In this document: positions 19,687-29,387 of the stretch, piece by piece
How the letters are laid out: every line of letters begins with the position of its first letter
Numbering within the stretch: position 1 is the stretch's first letter
Source: DAIDKA01 sp036498905
Lineage (GTDB): Bacteria; Pseudomonadota; Gammaproteobacteria; Steroidobacterales; Steroidobacteraceae
Direction of reading: 5' to 3'
Length of the DNA stretch: 64,000 nucleotides
Assembly: GCA_036498905.1 (NCBI GenBank)
Contig: DASYER010000026.1
Location: forward strand, 1-64,000
The notes under the pieces: model-generated
Databases searched by the model: none
What the model saw: the letters and a program-made list of their open reading frames with translations, nothing else
What the model was told of the DNA's origin: nothing
Made by a program: the position numbers and the translations under genes

Positions 19687-21174
19687 TCATGGTGCTTGCT
19701 CCTGTTGGGTGTCCCAGCCGCCACCGAGTGCCTGATAGAGGCCGACCAGCGCGGATAGATGCGCGAGCCGGACCTGCGCCTGCGTGTCCTGAGCAGTCAG
19801 CAAGGCGTTCTCGGTGGTGAGGACAGTGAGTATGTTGATCGTTCCGGCGTGGAATTGTTGCTGGGCAAAGTCGTAGGCGCGCCGCGCCGTTTGCGTGGCC
19901 CGCTCCTGGCGCTGCAGCTGCTCGGCGGTTTCATGCACTTCAGTGAGCGAATCTTGGGTGTTATCGAACGCCGAGATCACAGCCTTGTGATAGTCGGCCA
20001 GCAATTCCTGGTAACGTCCCTTGCTTTGCGCATAGGCGCCGGCGATCTGGCCGCCGGCAAAGAGCGGTTGAGTAATGCCCGCGCTCAGGTCGAAGATGCG
20101 GCTGCCCGGTAGCAGCAGGGTCGACAGGGCGGTGCTCTCCACGCCGCCGGACGCCGTCAATTGAATGGTCGGCAGAAAGGCCGCCCGCGCCGCGCGCACA
20201 TTGGCGTTGGCGCTGATCAACTGCGCTTCGGCGGAGGCCACATCGGGGCGGCGGCTGAGCAGTCCGGAGGGCAGACCGGTGGTCACCGGCGGAGCCGCGA
20301 CCTGTTCGAGCGTCCCCGCGTTCAACCTCAGCTGATCCGGAATGGTCCCGACGAGGATGGCCAACGCGGCCAGATTGTGCGATAGCTGCGCACGCAGCGC
20401 CGGAATGGCGGCATCCTCGCTGTCCACCAGCGACTGCTGCTGCGCGACATCCAGTGCGGTGGCCGTGCCGACCCGCTGTTCGAGCTGCAGGCCGCGCAGG
20501 GTCTCGCGTGCATTGTTGAGGTTGCTGTTGGCGACATCGACTCGATCACGCAACGACAACACCGTGAAATAGGTCGTCGCCACCGCTGCTGTTATCGACA
20601 GGCGCACGGTTTCCCGGTCGTAGCGGCTCCCGGAATCCAAGGCGACCGCGGCGGCACGCAATGCGGCATTACGGCCCCAGAAATCCAATTCATAGGCGGC
20701 ACTCAGATCGGCCGTGAAGGTATTGCTCGTTACGGCGGTGCCGGGTGCGCTGGCGATGATCTGGCGGCTGCGAGCAGGGGTAAAGCCTGCGCCGAGGGAG
20801 GGCAGGAGCGGCGCGCCGGCGATGCGCACCTGCGCATCCGACTGCTGCACCCGCGCCATGGCGGCTTTGAGATCGTCATTGGCCTGCTGCGCCTGGGCGA
20901 TGAGTTGATCCAGTTCGGCAGACCCGAACGCATGCCACCACTGCAGGTCCGGCCACGATGCATTCTCGGGCGCGACCGGGCCGGTGGGTGTTGATTCAGG
21001 CGTAAGCGGAGCCCATGTCGCGGGAGCCGGGATGTCCGGGTGCCGGTAACGAGGACCCAAGTTGCATCCCGACAGCAGCGCAGCTGAAGTCAGCGTAAGG
21101 GCGCAGACGGCGCGCCACCAGATCCGCGCCCGCGAGGGGGCGCGACTACCGTCTGAAGCGGTCAATTCAGTCAT
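19687..21174 (-). CDS. Outer-membrane efflux lipoprotein, NodT/OprM family
   Basis: 495 residues, TolC-fold trimeric exit duct. The signal ends in lipobox LLSGC, so the mature protein is N-acylated, followed by NLGPRYRHPDIPAPATW, the usual start of NodT proteins. Two repeats of long helices follow (LDQLIAQAQQANDDLKAAMARVQQSDAQVRIAGAPLLPSL is the first). First gene of a five-gene minus-strand operon (outer-membrane factor, adaptor, RND permease, regulator, kinase). Upstream is a 173-bp non-coding gap that should contain the promoter. Confidence 0.94.
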   Translation of the reverse strand: MTELTASDGSRAPSRARIWWRAVCALTLTSAALLSGCNLGPRYRHPDIPAPATWAPLTPESTPTGPVAPENASWPDLQWWHAFGSAELDQLIAQAQQANDDLKAAMARVQQSDAQVRIAGAPLLPSLGAGFTPARSRQIIASAPGTAVTSNTFTADLSAAYELDFWGRNAALRAAAVALDSGSRYDRETVRLSITAAVATTYFTVLSLRDRVDVANSNLNNARETLRGLQLEQRVGTATALDVAQQQSLVDSEDAAIPALRAQLSHNLAALAILVGTIPDQLRLNAGTLEQVAAPPVTTGLPSGLLSRRPDVASAEAQLISANANVRAARAAFLPTIQLTASGGVESTALSTLLLPGSRIFDLSAGITQPLFAGGQIAGAYAQSKGRYQELLADYHKAVISAFDNTQDSLTEVHETAEQLQRQERATQTARRAYDFAQQQFHAGTINILTVLTTENALLTAQDTQAQVRLAHLSALVGLYQALGGGWDTQQEQAP

Positions 21175-21295
21175 TCAATGTGATCGTCGTGCCGTGGCAA
21201 GGAAGTGCCCGAGCCAGGCCGCCCGAGGTTACGCCAGCCGCATTCTGGAAGGACAGGAGTTCAGCCAGACTGGCCGGATTGTTAAAGTCCGTTAA

Positions 21296-21307
21296 TGAGA
21301 GCTCTCA
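21296..21307. promoter_or_regulatory. 12-bp palindrome upstream of efflux operon
   Basis: TGAGAGCTCTCA, perfectly self-complementary, 122 bp upstream of the first efflux gene, in the 173-bp gap 21175-21347 that otherwise holds no gene I can support. It contains a SacI hexamer, so chance symmetry is possible. Candidate site for the operon's own response regulator. Confidence 0.25.
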
Positions 21308-21347
21308 CCGCTGATTTTATTCAACTTTCGGTGGTCATTCCATCGGT

Positions 21348-22022
21348 TCATTCGCCCTTGTGCCGCGGCCACCAGCGTTCGAGCATGGCGGCGGCCCAAT
21401 CCTTGCCGCCAAGGCCGAAGGCGAGCGCCAGGGCGAGGACCACTCCGGCCAGGACAATCAAAAAGGCCCTCTGCACGATGTCACCGCCGACCTCGACCTG
21501 GCTGAGCGCGATCATCACGACGAAAGCCATGAGGAGGTATCGGGCAATCCTGCCGAGGATATCGGCGTCGGGAATATGGGCGCTGATGCAGAACCGGTCG
21601 ACTGCCTCGCCCACGAAACGGGCGAAATACGACCCAAGCACCACGATAAGCCCGGCCACCAAAATCTTCGGTCCGAACAGATCCACCCGTTGCAGCAGGT
21701 CAGTTGCGTAGGTGAGCCCCAGTCCGTTGAAGGCGACCATCAGCGCGGCGACCAGCACCATCCAGTAGCCGAGCAGCCCGAACAGAGTCGTCGTGTCGCC
21801 CTGCAGTCCGGCCGACTGCAGGAAGTGATCGGTGCCGGCGCGCTGGGTCAGGACGCCGAAGTTGACGGCGCGCAGGCCCTTCTCGATTGCAAAGCGCACG
21901 ACCTTGGCCACCAGCCATCCGACCAGGACCACGACCAGCGCCAGCGCCAACCGCGGCAGCAGTGCGTCAGCCTGATGAAAAAACTCGCGCGCCGTGTCGA
22001 CCAATATGTCAATGGATTGCAT
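21348..22022 (-). CDS. Small MscS-like membrane protein (TM-helix repeat type)
   Basis: 224 residues, mostly hydrophobic, about five membrane helices (for example LALALVVVLVGWLVAKVVRF, YWMVLVAALMVAFNGLGL and AFLIVLAGVVLALALAFGLG). It resembles the conserved TM-helix proteins annotated as small-conductance mechanosensitive channel-like, but the soluble beta domain of true MscS is missing; the protein ends soon after the Gly-rich helix GLGGKDWAAAMLERWW. Its start overlaps the treS end by 14 bp, so it is the last gene of the glucan operon. A link to osmotic balance with trehalose/glucan metabolism is attractive but unproven. Confidence 0.78.
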   Translation of the reverse strand: MQSIDILVDTAREFFHQADALLPRLALALVVVLVGWLVAKVVRFAIEKGLRAVNFGVLTQRAGTDHFLQSAGLQGDTTTLFGLLGYWMVLVAALMVAFNGLGLTYATDLLQRVDLFGPKILVAGLIVVLGSYFARFVGEAVDRFCISAHIPDADILGRIARYLLMAFVVMIALSQVEVGGDIVQRAFLIVLAGVVLALALAFGLGGKDWAAAMLERWWPRHKGE

Positions 22023-25000
22023 GAACGTCTCCCACGGATTCGAGGATCCCCTGCAACGGAATACCCGCCCACGTTGGACGGTTGCTCAGTTCGTAACGCA
22101 GCTCGTAGAGCGCCTTCTCCAGTTCGAACAGTCCGAGCAGGCCCTGGCCAGGGGTGAACGCGCTGTAGAGAGAGGCGGGCCGCGCCTCGCCGTCATAGGC
22201 CACGAGGAACGCCTCGCGCACCTGCCCTGCCCAGGCGTGGGCCAGCGGTGCAAGCTTGGCGAATTCGACTTCGTCGTGCGCGACGCTGCGTAGCGCACTG
22301 TGCTCCACGTAGCTAAAGGAGCGCAACATGCCCGCGACATCGCGCAGTGGTGACTGCTTGGCACGGCGCTCTTCGAGGCTATGGCCCGGCTCGCCCTCGA
22401 AATCGACGATCACGAAGTCATTTCGGGTGACCAGAACCTGCCCCAGATGGTAGTCGCCGTGAATGCGGATCTTGCGGCCCTGCCGCTCCTGCGCTGCGGC
22501 CGCGCTGAGGCGCGCGAGCAATGACTCCTGCTGGGCCAGCACCTCATTGGCCTTGGTGCGGTCGGCGGGCGGGACTTGCTCGATATTGGACTTCAGCAAC
22601 GCCAGTGCACTGCGCGCTTCGCCCAGCGCTCGCTCGCGATAGGCCTCGAAATCCGGCGCGGTGAGCGGCTCGGGCGCGAAATCCGCATTGCCGCTGGGGC
22701 TCGCCAGGGCGCGATGCAGTTGCGCCGTGCGCTGGCCGAGAGTGCGGATAAGAATGAGAAATGCCTTATGCACATCGACAGGCATCTCATCGGTGGCCGG
22801 TGCCGTACGGTGTTCCTCCAGATGCCGGCGCAGGTACTCGAGCGCGTAGGTCCAGCCGTCGCCCTGATTGGCCACGTAGGCCTGCAGCATGGCGAGTACC
22901 TTGTTCTGACCATCGTTGCCCGCGTACTGCAGGACGCCGGCCAGCGGTGCACAGTTCGGAAAGCGCACCACCTCGGTGAGATAGAGGCCCATTTCGAGCT
23001 CGGGGCTGGCCCCGGTCCGCAGCCTGCGGTATCCCTTCAATAACAGCCGCTCCCCTAAGGTCACGACGGTGTTGGAGCTGGAGCCTTGCGGCCGCGCCAC
23101 CGGGAGCAGGTTGTAGTCATTTCCGGCGAGCTGCTCGAAGGCGGCCGTCGGTCGAAATTGCAGCTTTCCCTGGACGGTTGGGATTTCCTGGCGTTTCGCC
23201 ATGGCATCGACCACCGCGCGGCAGAAGGCCTCATCCGCAAAGGCATCGCCCATCACGCCTACATTGGCCTGCTGACGGATTTTGGCAATGGCGGCCGTCG
23301 TCAGGTTGTGGATGCGAACCTCATCGGCTTCCCACGCGAGCGCGAGGGGCATGAAATACATCGCCGCTTCCGGCGCCCCCGCCACCTCGAGCAAGGCCAC
23401 GACCCAGCTCCACTTGCCTTGCTCCCACACCACATGATCGGTGATGCGGGCGCGCTCGATCGGCACGCCTTTGGCCGCATACCAGCGTTGGGTCTCGATG
23501 TAACGCGGCAGCGTATCGGTCTCAAACTGCAGACGGGTTTTCTCCGCCATGCCGATTCGCCAGGGCATGACCCGATCGCGGAACAAGGTGCTCCAACCAT
23601 CGAACAGCACGACCACCGGGCGTTCGTCGATGGAGAAGATCTGCTCGTGCCACGCCGGAGCCTCGGCGTCCGTGGTCAGCCTGAACCAGTAGAATCCATA
23701 GGCGGACAGCGTCAGCAGATACGGCATATCGCCGATGGGCGGAAAGGTCGTGCGGCCCAGCATTTCCACCGGAACACGCCCTTTGAACAGCGCCAGGTTC
23801 AACTCAACGGGCTGCGCCGAGCGCGACAGATTCGCGACGCACAAGATGGTGTCCTCGCCGTATTCACGCAGATACGCGAGGATCTTGCGGTTGCCGGGCT
23901 TCAGGAACCGGCGCGAACCACGCCCGAAGGCCTGGCTGATCTTGCGCACGGCCAGCATCCGCTTGGTCCAGCTCAGCAGCGAACTCGGATCGCGTATCTG
24001 CGCTTCGACATTGGTCGCCTGATAGCCATAGACCGGATCCATGATCGGGGGCAGATACAGCCGCTGCGGGTCCGCGCGCGAAAATCCGGCATTGCGATCC
24101 GGACTCCACTGCATCGGCGTGCGCACGCCGTTGCGGTCACCGATGAACACATTGTCGCCCATGCCGATCTCATCGCCGTAGTAGAGGATGGGTGAGCCCG
24201 GCATCGACAGCAGCAGGCTGTTCATGAGCTTGATGCGGTCTTGATCGTTCTCCATCAGCGGCGACAGCCTTCGGCGGATCCCGAGATTGATCCGCGCACG
24301 CACATCCGAGGCGTAGGTCGTGTACATGTAGTCGCGCTCTTTGCTGGTCACCATCTCCAGGGTGAGTTCATCGTGGTTGCGCAGGAAGATGGCCCACTGG
24401 CAGCTGTCCGGAATGTCCGGGGTCTGCTGCATTATCTCGGTGATCGGATAGCGGTCCTCCTGCGCGATGGACATGTAGATGCGCGGCATGAGGGGAAAGT
24501 GATAGGCCATGTGGCACTCATCGCCATCCCCGAAATACTCGCGCACGTCTTCCGGCCATTGATTGGCCTCGGCGAGCAGGAACCGGTTCTTGTAATCTGC
24601 GTCGATCGCGGCCCGCAGCTTGCGGATCACATCATGGGTCTCGCGCAAGTTCTCATTGTTCGTGCCCTCCCGCTCGACCAGGTAGGGGATCGCATCCAGG
24701 CGGAACCCGTCGACACCCATGTCGAGCCAGAAGCGCATGATGCGCAGCACCGCCTCCAGGACCTGGGGGTTATCGAAATTCAGATCAGGCTGGTGACTGA
24801 AGAAGCGATGCCAGTAGTAGGCCTTGGCCACCGGGTCCCAGGTCCAGTTGGAGATTTCAGTATCGACAAAAATGATCCGGGTGCCCAGGTATTTCTGATC
24901 ATCGTCACTCCACACGTAGAAATCCCGCTCCGGCGAGCCCGGCGGGGCCTTGCGGGCCGCCTGAAACCAGGGATGCTGATCGGAGGTGTGGTTGATGATC

Positions 25001-25353
25001 AGTTCGGTGATGACTTTGAGGCCGAGCCGATGCGCCTCCACGAGCATGGTGTGAAAATCATCCAGCGTGCCGAACTGCGGATGGATGTTCGTGTACTCGG
25101 CAATGTCGTAACCGTCATCCTTCAAGGGTGACGGATAGAAGGGCATCAGCCAGATCGTGTTGATGCCGAGATCGCGCAGGTAGCTGAGCTTCACCGTCAG
25201 ACCCGCGAAGTCCCCGATTCCGTCGTCGTTCGAGTCGAGGAACGCCTTGACGTTGAGCTGATAGATGACCGCGTCCTTGTACCACAGCGGATCATCGGCG
25301 ATGAGCCCGGATGGCGTGGTGGATTCCTGGGGCGGCGGCTGGACGTCTTTCAT
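22009..25353 (-). CDS. treS: Trehalose synthase / maltokinase fusion (TreS-Pep2)
   Basis: 1114 residues, two enzymes in one chain. Residues about 20-560 are GH13 trehalose synthase (trehalose to maltose): DGFRLDAIPYL carries the nucleophile Asp, LLAEANQWPEDV the acid/base Glu and LRNHDELTLEM the third carboxylate. Residues about 600-1114 are maltokinase (maltose plus ATP to maltose-1-phosphate): IRIHGDYHLGQVLVTRNDF holds the catalytic Asp and IVDFEGEPGHSLEERR the metal ligand. TreS-kinase fusions are known. It supplies maltose-1-phosphate to GlgE, encoded 9 bp upstream in the same operon. Confidence 0.96.
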   Translation of the reverse strand: MKDVQPPPQESTTPSGLIADDPLWYKDAVIYQLNVKAFLDSNDDGIGDFAGLTVKLSYLRDLGINTIWLMPFYPSPLKDDGYDIAEYTNIHPQFGTLDDFHTMLVEAHRLGLKVITELIINHTSDQHPWFQAARKAPPGSPERDFYVWSDDDQKYLGTRIIFVDTEISNWTWDPVAKAYYWHRFFSHQPDLNFDNPQVLEAVLRIMRFWLDMGVDGFRLDAIPYLVEREGTNNENLRETHDVIRKLRAAIDADYKNRFLLAEANQWPEDVREYFGDGDECHMAYHFPLMPRIYMSIAQEDRYPITEIMQQTPDIPDSCQWAIFLRNHDELTLEMVTSKERDYMYTTYASDVRARINLGIRRRLSPLMENDQDRIKLMNSLLLSMPGSPILYYGDEIGMGDNVFIGDRNGVRTPMQWSPDRNAGFSRADPQRLYLPPIMDPVYGYQATNVEAQIRDPSSLLSWTKRMLAVRKISQAFGRGSRRFLKPGNRKILAYLREYGEDTILCVANLSRSAQPVELNLALFKGRVPVEMLGRTTFPPIGDMPYLLTLSAYGFYWFRLTTDAEAPAWHEQIFSIDERPVVVLFDGWSTLFRDRVMPWRIGMAEKTRLQFETDTLPRYIETQRWYAAKGVPIERARITDHVVWEQGKWSWVVALLEVAGAPEAAMYFMPLALAWEADEVRIHNLTTAAIAKIRQQANVGVMGDAFADEAFCRAVVDAMAKRQEIPTVQGKLQFRPTAAFEQLAGNDYNLLPVARPQGSSSNTVVTLGERLLLKGYRRLRTGASPELEMGLYLTEVVRFPNCAPLAGVLQYAGNDGQNKVLAMLQAYVANQGDGWTYALEYLRRHLEEHRTAPATDEMPVDVHKAFLILIRTLGQRTAQLHRALASPSGNADFAPEPLTAPDFEAYRERALGEARSALALLKSNIEQVPPADRTKANEVLAQQESLLARLSAAAAQERQGRKIRIHGDYHLGQVLVTRNDFVIVDFEGEPGHSLEERRAKQSPLRDVAGMLRSFSYVEHSALRSVAHDEVEFAKLAPLAHAWAGQVREAFLVAYDGEARPASLYSAFTPGQGLLGLFELEKALYELRYELSNRPTWAGIPLQGILESVGDVHAIH

Positions 25354-25362
25354 AGGCGTGGC

Positions 25363-27411
25363 CTACAGGAAATAGTCGAAATCGTGTTCGCGCCGCACAT
25401 GACGGCGGATTCGCATCACGTGGGCCGGTATCCTGCGCGGATCGAGCATTACGAAATTGCGCGCGCCGCGCCATTGATAGCGCTGATCACTGAGCAGATC
25501 GTGAACCTGGTAGGGCTGATCGGCCGACAGACCCAGTTTTGCCAGATCCAGGCTGAGCCATCCCGACTGCGTGTTGTTGGGATCAAGGTTGACGACCGTC
25601 AGCACGGTATTTCCGGCAGTGTCGTCATGCTTCACATAGGCAATCAGCTGATCGTTGTCGATGGGGCAGAACTCCAAAGCGTGGTCCGCCTGCAGTGCCG
25701 GATTGTCGCGTCGAATGCGGTTGATCCGTGCGATCAGGGGCCATAGGCTGTCGGGGCGGTCAAAGTCCCAGTGACGCAGCTGGTATTTCTCCGAATCGCG
25801 GTATTCCTCGCTGCCCGGTTCGCGCGCCGCGCTTTCCATCAATTCGTAGGCGGGCCCGTAGATTCCGTAGTTCGCAGATAACGTCGCGGCCAGCACGAGC
25901 CGCGCGGCAAACACGCTGCGCAAGCCTGATTGCAGCGCCTCGTGAAGTATATCGGGTGTGTTCGGCCATACATTCGGGCGGAAATATTCCCGTCCGGGCC
26001 CATTGCTCAGTTCAGTGAAATACTCGACGAGTTCGTGCTTGGTGGTGCGCCAGGTGAAATAGGTATACGACTGGGTGAAGCCGAGCTTCGCCAGCCGGTG
26101 CATCGCCTTCGGCCGGGTGAACGCCTCGGCCAGAAAAATCACATCGGGATGCACCCGCGTGACCTCCCCGATGCTCCACTCCCAGAAGGCGAATGCCTTG
26201 GTGTGCGGGTTGTCCACGCGAAAAATCCGTACACCCTGCGCGATCCAGTAATCCATGACGCTCTTGAGCTCATCCCACAGGCCACGCCAGTCTTCGCTTT
26301 CGAAGTCGAAGGGATAGATGTCCTGGTATTTCTTGGGCGGGTTCTCGGCGTACTGCACCGTGCCGTCGGGACGATGTTTGAACCAGTCCGGATGTGCGTG
26401 CACGTAGGGATGGTCGGGGGCGCATTGGAAGGCGAGGTCGAGTGCGATCTCGATACCCAGCTCACGCGCCGCGCGCAGCAGCGCCTTGAAGTCCTCGAGC
26501 GTGCCAAGTTCGCTCAGGATATCCTTGTGGCCTCCTTGTGCGGAGCCGATTGCCCAGGGACTGCCGACATCCTGCGGACCCGATACCAGGGCATTGTTGG
26601 CGCCCTTGCGGTTGATGCGGCCTATCGGATGGATGGGGGGCATGTACAGAACGTCGAAGCCCATGCGCGCCATATACGGCAGACGCCCCTGAACGTCGCG
26701 GAAGGTGCCGTGTGCGCCGTGTTCCGTGGCCGAAACACGCGGAAACAGTTCGTACCAGCTGCTGAACTGCGCTCGTTTGCGATCGGCTTCCAGTTCAAAG
26801 GTGCTGCTGGCGGCGAAGCGGCGCTCAGCGCAGCATTTCACAATCGCACCCTTCGCCGGATCCAGCCCGATTCCCTGCATGGCCGCCACATCGGGCAGGC
26901 CGCTGGTGTCTGCGGCGGTCGCGCGCAGCAGCTCGGCCCAGTTCGCCAGGATGGTTGCATCCTCCGCCGGCGCGCGCGCCGCGGCGGCATCGATCAGCAC
27001 CGCGCCGGTCTGCAGCGCGATGCGAATATCGGCCAGATCATTGCGTCGTTCGAGTTCGCGGCGCCACGATTCGAAGTGATCGACCCAGGCCAGCACCGTG
27101 AAGCGATAGCGGCCGGGTACCGGCGGAGTGAACTGCGCGGACCACACATCATTCACCTGCGCCGTCATCTCGACTTCGTAGCTATCGGGCTCATCGACGG
27201 CCTGCCAGCGCACGACGGCGCTGAGCCTGTCGTGCCCGTCGGTGAAACAGTGCGCCCCGATGCGGACCGGCTCGCCGGCAATGCATTTGGCCCGGAAGCG
27301 TCCGCCGTCCACCACCGGTGAAACGGCCTCGATGACGGCGCGGATCCGGCCGTCGGCGATGGCTGTTGCCGCGTCGCCCGCGCGCGGTTGTTTGCGCGGT
27401 TTCTTAGCCAT
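25363..27411 (-). CDS. glgE: Alpha-1,4-glucan:maltose-1-phosphate maltosyltransferase
   Basis: 682 residues, GH13_3. Transfers maltose from alpha-maltose-1-phosphate to the non-reducing end of an alpha-1,4-glucan. An N-terminal beta domain is followed by the catalytic barrel: GVRIFRVDNPHTKAFAFWEW has the nucleophile Asp and VIFLAEAFTRPKAMH the acid/base Glu; GFDVLYMPPIHPIGRINRKG is characteristic of GlgE. ATG 27411 overlaps the glgB stop by 8 bp and has GGGAAG upstream; the in-frame start at 27441 would overlap glgB further. It works between the TreS-maltokinase (donor supply) and GlgB (branching). Confidence 0.95.
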   Translation of the reverse strand: MAKKPRKQPRAGDAATAIADGRIRAVIEAVSPVVDGGRFRAKCIAGEPVRIGAHCFTDGHDRLSAVVRWQAVDEPDSYEVEMTAQVNDVWSAQFTPPVPGRYRFTVLAWVDHFESWRRELERRNDLADIRIALQTGAVLIDAAAARAPAEDATILANWAELLRATAADTSGLPDVAAMQGIGLDPAKGAIVKCCAERRFAASSTFELEADRKRAQFSSWYELFPRVSATEHGAHGTFRDVQGRLPYMARMGFDVLYMPPIHPIGRINRKGANNALVSGPQDVGSPWAIGSAQGGHKDILSELGTLEDFKALLRAARELGIEIALDLAFQCAPDHPYVHAHPDWFKHRPDGTVQYAENPPKKYQDIYPFDFESEDWRGLWDELKSVMDYWIAQGVRIFRVDNPHTKAFAFWEWSIGEVTRVHPDVIFLAEAFTRPKAMHRLAKLGFTQSYTYFTWRTTKHELVEYFTELSNGPGREYFRPNVWPNTPDILHEALQSGLRSVFAARLVLAATLSANYGIYGPAYELMESAAREPGSEEYRDSEKYQLRHWDFDRPDSLWPLIARINRIRRDNPALQADHALEFCPIDNDQLIAYVKHDDTAGNTVLTVVNLDPNNTQSGWLSLDLAKLGLSADQPYQVHDLLSDQRYQWRGARNFVMLDPRRIPAHVMRIRRHVRREHDFDYFL

Positions 27412-29281
27412 TGGCTTCCCAACGCAACATGATGGTGGCAAGCGGCGGCAGGTTCAGGTTCAACGCATCCAGTCGCCCATGTGCGCCAACCGGGGATGAT
27501 TCGACGCCGCCGAGATTGCCCCAACCGGAGCCACCGTATTCGCGCGCATCGCTGTTGAGGATTTCGCGCCATATGCCGCGCTGTGGCACGCCCAGCAGGA
27601 AATTACGGCGTGGCACGGGCGTGAAATTCGTCACCACCAGCACCGGTGCGCCTGTGGGGCTCTTGCGCACGAACGAGGTAACGCTCATTTCCGAATTATC
27701 GGCATCGATCCATTCGAATCCTTCGGGGGAAAAATCGATCTGATGCAGCGCCGGCTCATGGCGGTACGCCCGGTTCAGATCCCGCACCCAGCGTCGCACC
27801 CCCGCGTGTTCGGGCCGCTCTGCTACCCACCACTCGAGCTCTGCGTCGTGCGTCCATTCGCGCCGCTGCCCGAACTCTCCGCCCATGAACAGCAGCTTCT
27901 TGCCGGGATGTCCCCACATGTAGCCGTACAGCGCGCGCAGATTCGCGAACTTCTGCCAGTCATCCCCCGGCATCTTGCCTATCAGTGAACCCTTGCCGTA
28001 CACGACTTCGTCGTGCGAAAGCGGCAGCACGAAGTTCTCGTTGAACGCATAGAGCATTGAAAACGTCAGTTTGCCGTGCTGGTATTTGCGGAATAGCGGA
28101 TCGGCCTGCACGAACTCGAGAGTGTCGTGCATCCAGCCCATATTCCATTTCAGGCCGAAGCCGAGGCCGCCCATGGTTGTGGGGCGGGACACCATGGGCC
28201 ACGCCGTCGATTCTTCGGCGATCATCGTGGCGTCCGGATGGTCACGGTAGACTGCCTCGTTGAGCGTGCGCAGAAACTGAATCGCCTCCAGGTTCTCTCT
28301 GCCACCGAAGCGATTCGGGATCCATTCACCGGCCCTGCGCGCGTAGTCCAGATAGAGCATGGAGGCAACGCCGTCGACCCTAATGCCATCGACATGATAT
28401 TTCTCGAGCCAGAACGCGGCTGAAGATGCCAGGAAGCTGCGCACCTCGTCGCGCCCATAGTTGAAGATGGCGGAGTTCCATTCCGGGTGGAATCCCTGGC
28501 GAGGATCCGCATGCTCATACAGATGCGTGCCATCGAAATCGGCCAGGCCATGTGCGTCCATCGGGAAGTGCGAGGGTACCCAGTCGAGGATGACGCCGAT
28601 ACCCTTCTGGTGAAGAAAATCGACGAAGTACATCAGATCCTGGGGAGTCCCGTAGCGGGCAGTCGGTGCGAAATATCCGGTTGTCTGGTATCCCCATGAC
28701 CCATAGAACGGATGCTCGGTGATCGGCATCAGCTCGACATGGGTGAAGCCCATATCGTTCAAATATTCGGCCAGCGCATGCGCAAGTTCCCGATAGTTGA
28801 GGAATGCACCATCCTTGCGCCGCCACGAGCCCAAGTGCGCCTCATAGACCACCATTGCCGAGTCGAGATTGTTGCGGGCCGCGCGCGTGCCCATCCACTG
28901 CGCATCGCCCCAGGTGTAATCCAGCGCCCAGGCGCGCGAGGCGGTGGCCGGCGGTGCCTCGCAGTAGAACCCCACCGGATCGGCCTTCTCCAGGATGCGT
29001 CCGTCCTCGCGGGAGGTGATCCGATATTTGTAGGCCTGACCGTGCCGCGCACCTGCGAGCGTGCCTTCCCAGATTCCCGAACCATCCGTGCGCGCTGTCA
29101 GCGGGTCGGCGGCGCTGTTCCAACCGTTCCAGTCCCCGATTACGGCTACGGCGGAGGCGTTCGGTGCCCACACTGCAAAGCGGGCTCCCGCGTCATCGCC
29201 GAGGAGGTGACAGCCGAGGAAGCGATGCAGGTTCGCTAGGGTTCCCTCGCGGAACAGGTATAGATCTTGTTCACTTGGCAC
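27404..29281 (-). CDS. glgB: 1,4-alpha-glucan branching enzyme
   Basis: 625 residues, GH13_9. An N-terminal CBM48 module (FAVWAPNASAVAVIGDWNGW) is followed by the barrel: DGIRVDGVASMLYLDY contains the nucleophile Asp, ATMIAEESTAWPMVSRP the acid/base Glu and LPLSHDEVVYGKGSLIGKMP the third Asp. It introduces alpha-1,6 branches into the glucan made by GlgE. First gene of the minus-strand operon glgB-glgE-treS-mscS-like. The 106-bp gap 29282-29387 upstream must hold the promoter; I could not pick a convincing -35/-10 pair. Confidence 0.96.
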   Translation of the reverse strand: MPSEQDLYLFREGTLANLHRFLGCHLLGDDAGARFAVWAPNASAVAVIGDWNGWNSAADPLTARTDGSGIWEGTLAGARHGQAYKYRITSREDGRILEKADPVGFYCEAPPATASRAWALDYTWGDAQWMGTRAARNNLDSAMVVYEAHLGSWRRKDGAFLNYRELAHALAEYLNDMGFTHVELMPITEHPFYGSWGYQTTGYFAPTARYGTPQDLMYFVDFLHQKGIGVILDWVPSHFPMDAHGLADFDGTHLYEHADPRQGFHPEWNSAIFNYGRDEVRSFLASSAAFWLEKYHVDGIRVDGVASMLYLDYARRAGEWIPNRFGGRENLEAIQFLRTLNEAVYRDHPDATMIAEESTAWPMVSRPTTMGGLGFGLKWNMGWMHDTLEFVQADPLFRKYQHGKLTFSMLYAFNENFVLPLSHDEVVYGKGSLIGKMPGDDWQKFANLRALYGYMWGHPGKKLLFMGGEFGQRREWTHDAELEWWVAERPEHAGVRRWVRDLNRAYRHEPALHQIDFSPEGFEWIDADNSEMSVTSFVRKSPTGAPVLVVTNFTPVPRRNFLLGVPQRGIWREILNSDAREYGGSGWGNLGGVESSPVGAHGRLDALNLNLPPLATIMLRWEANG

Positions 29282-29387
29282 TGAGTCTGCTCACGGTCCG
29301 CCTCGGTGCTAGCGTATGCCTCGTCCCGCGGCCGCAAAGCGCGACTCGGTGTAGGAGTTTACTGGCTTGATGCGCCCGATGCTGTTT

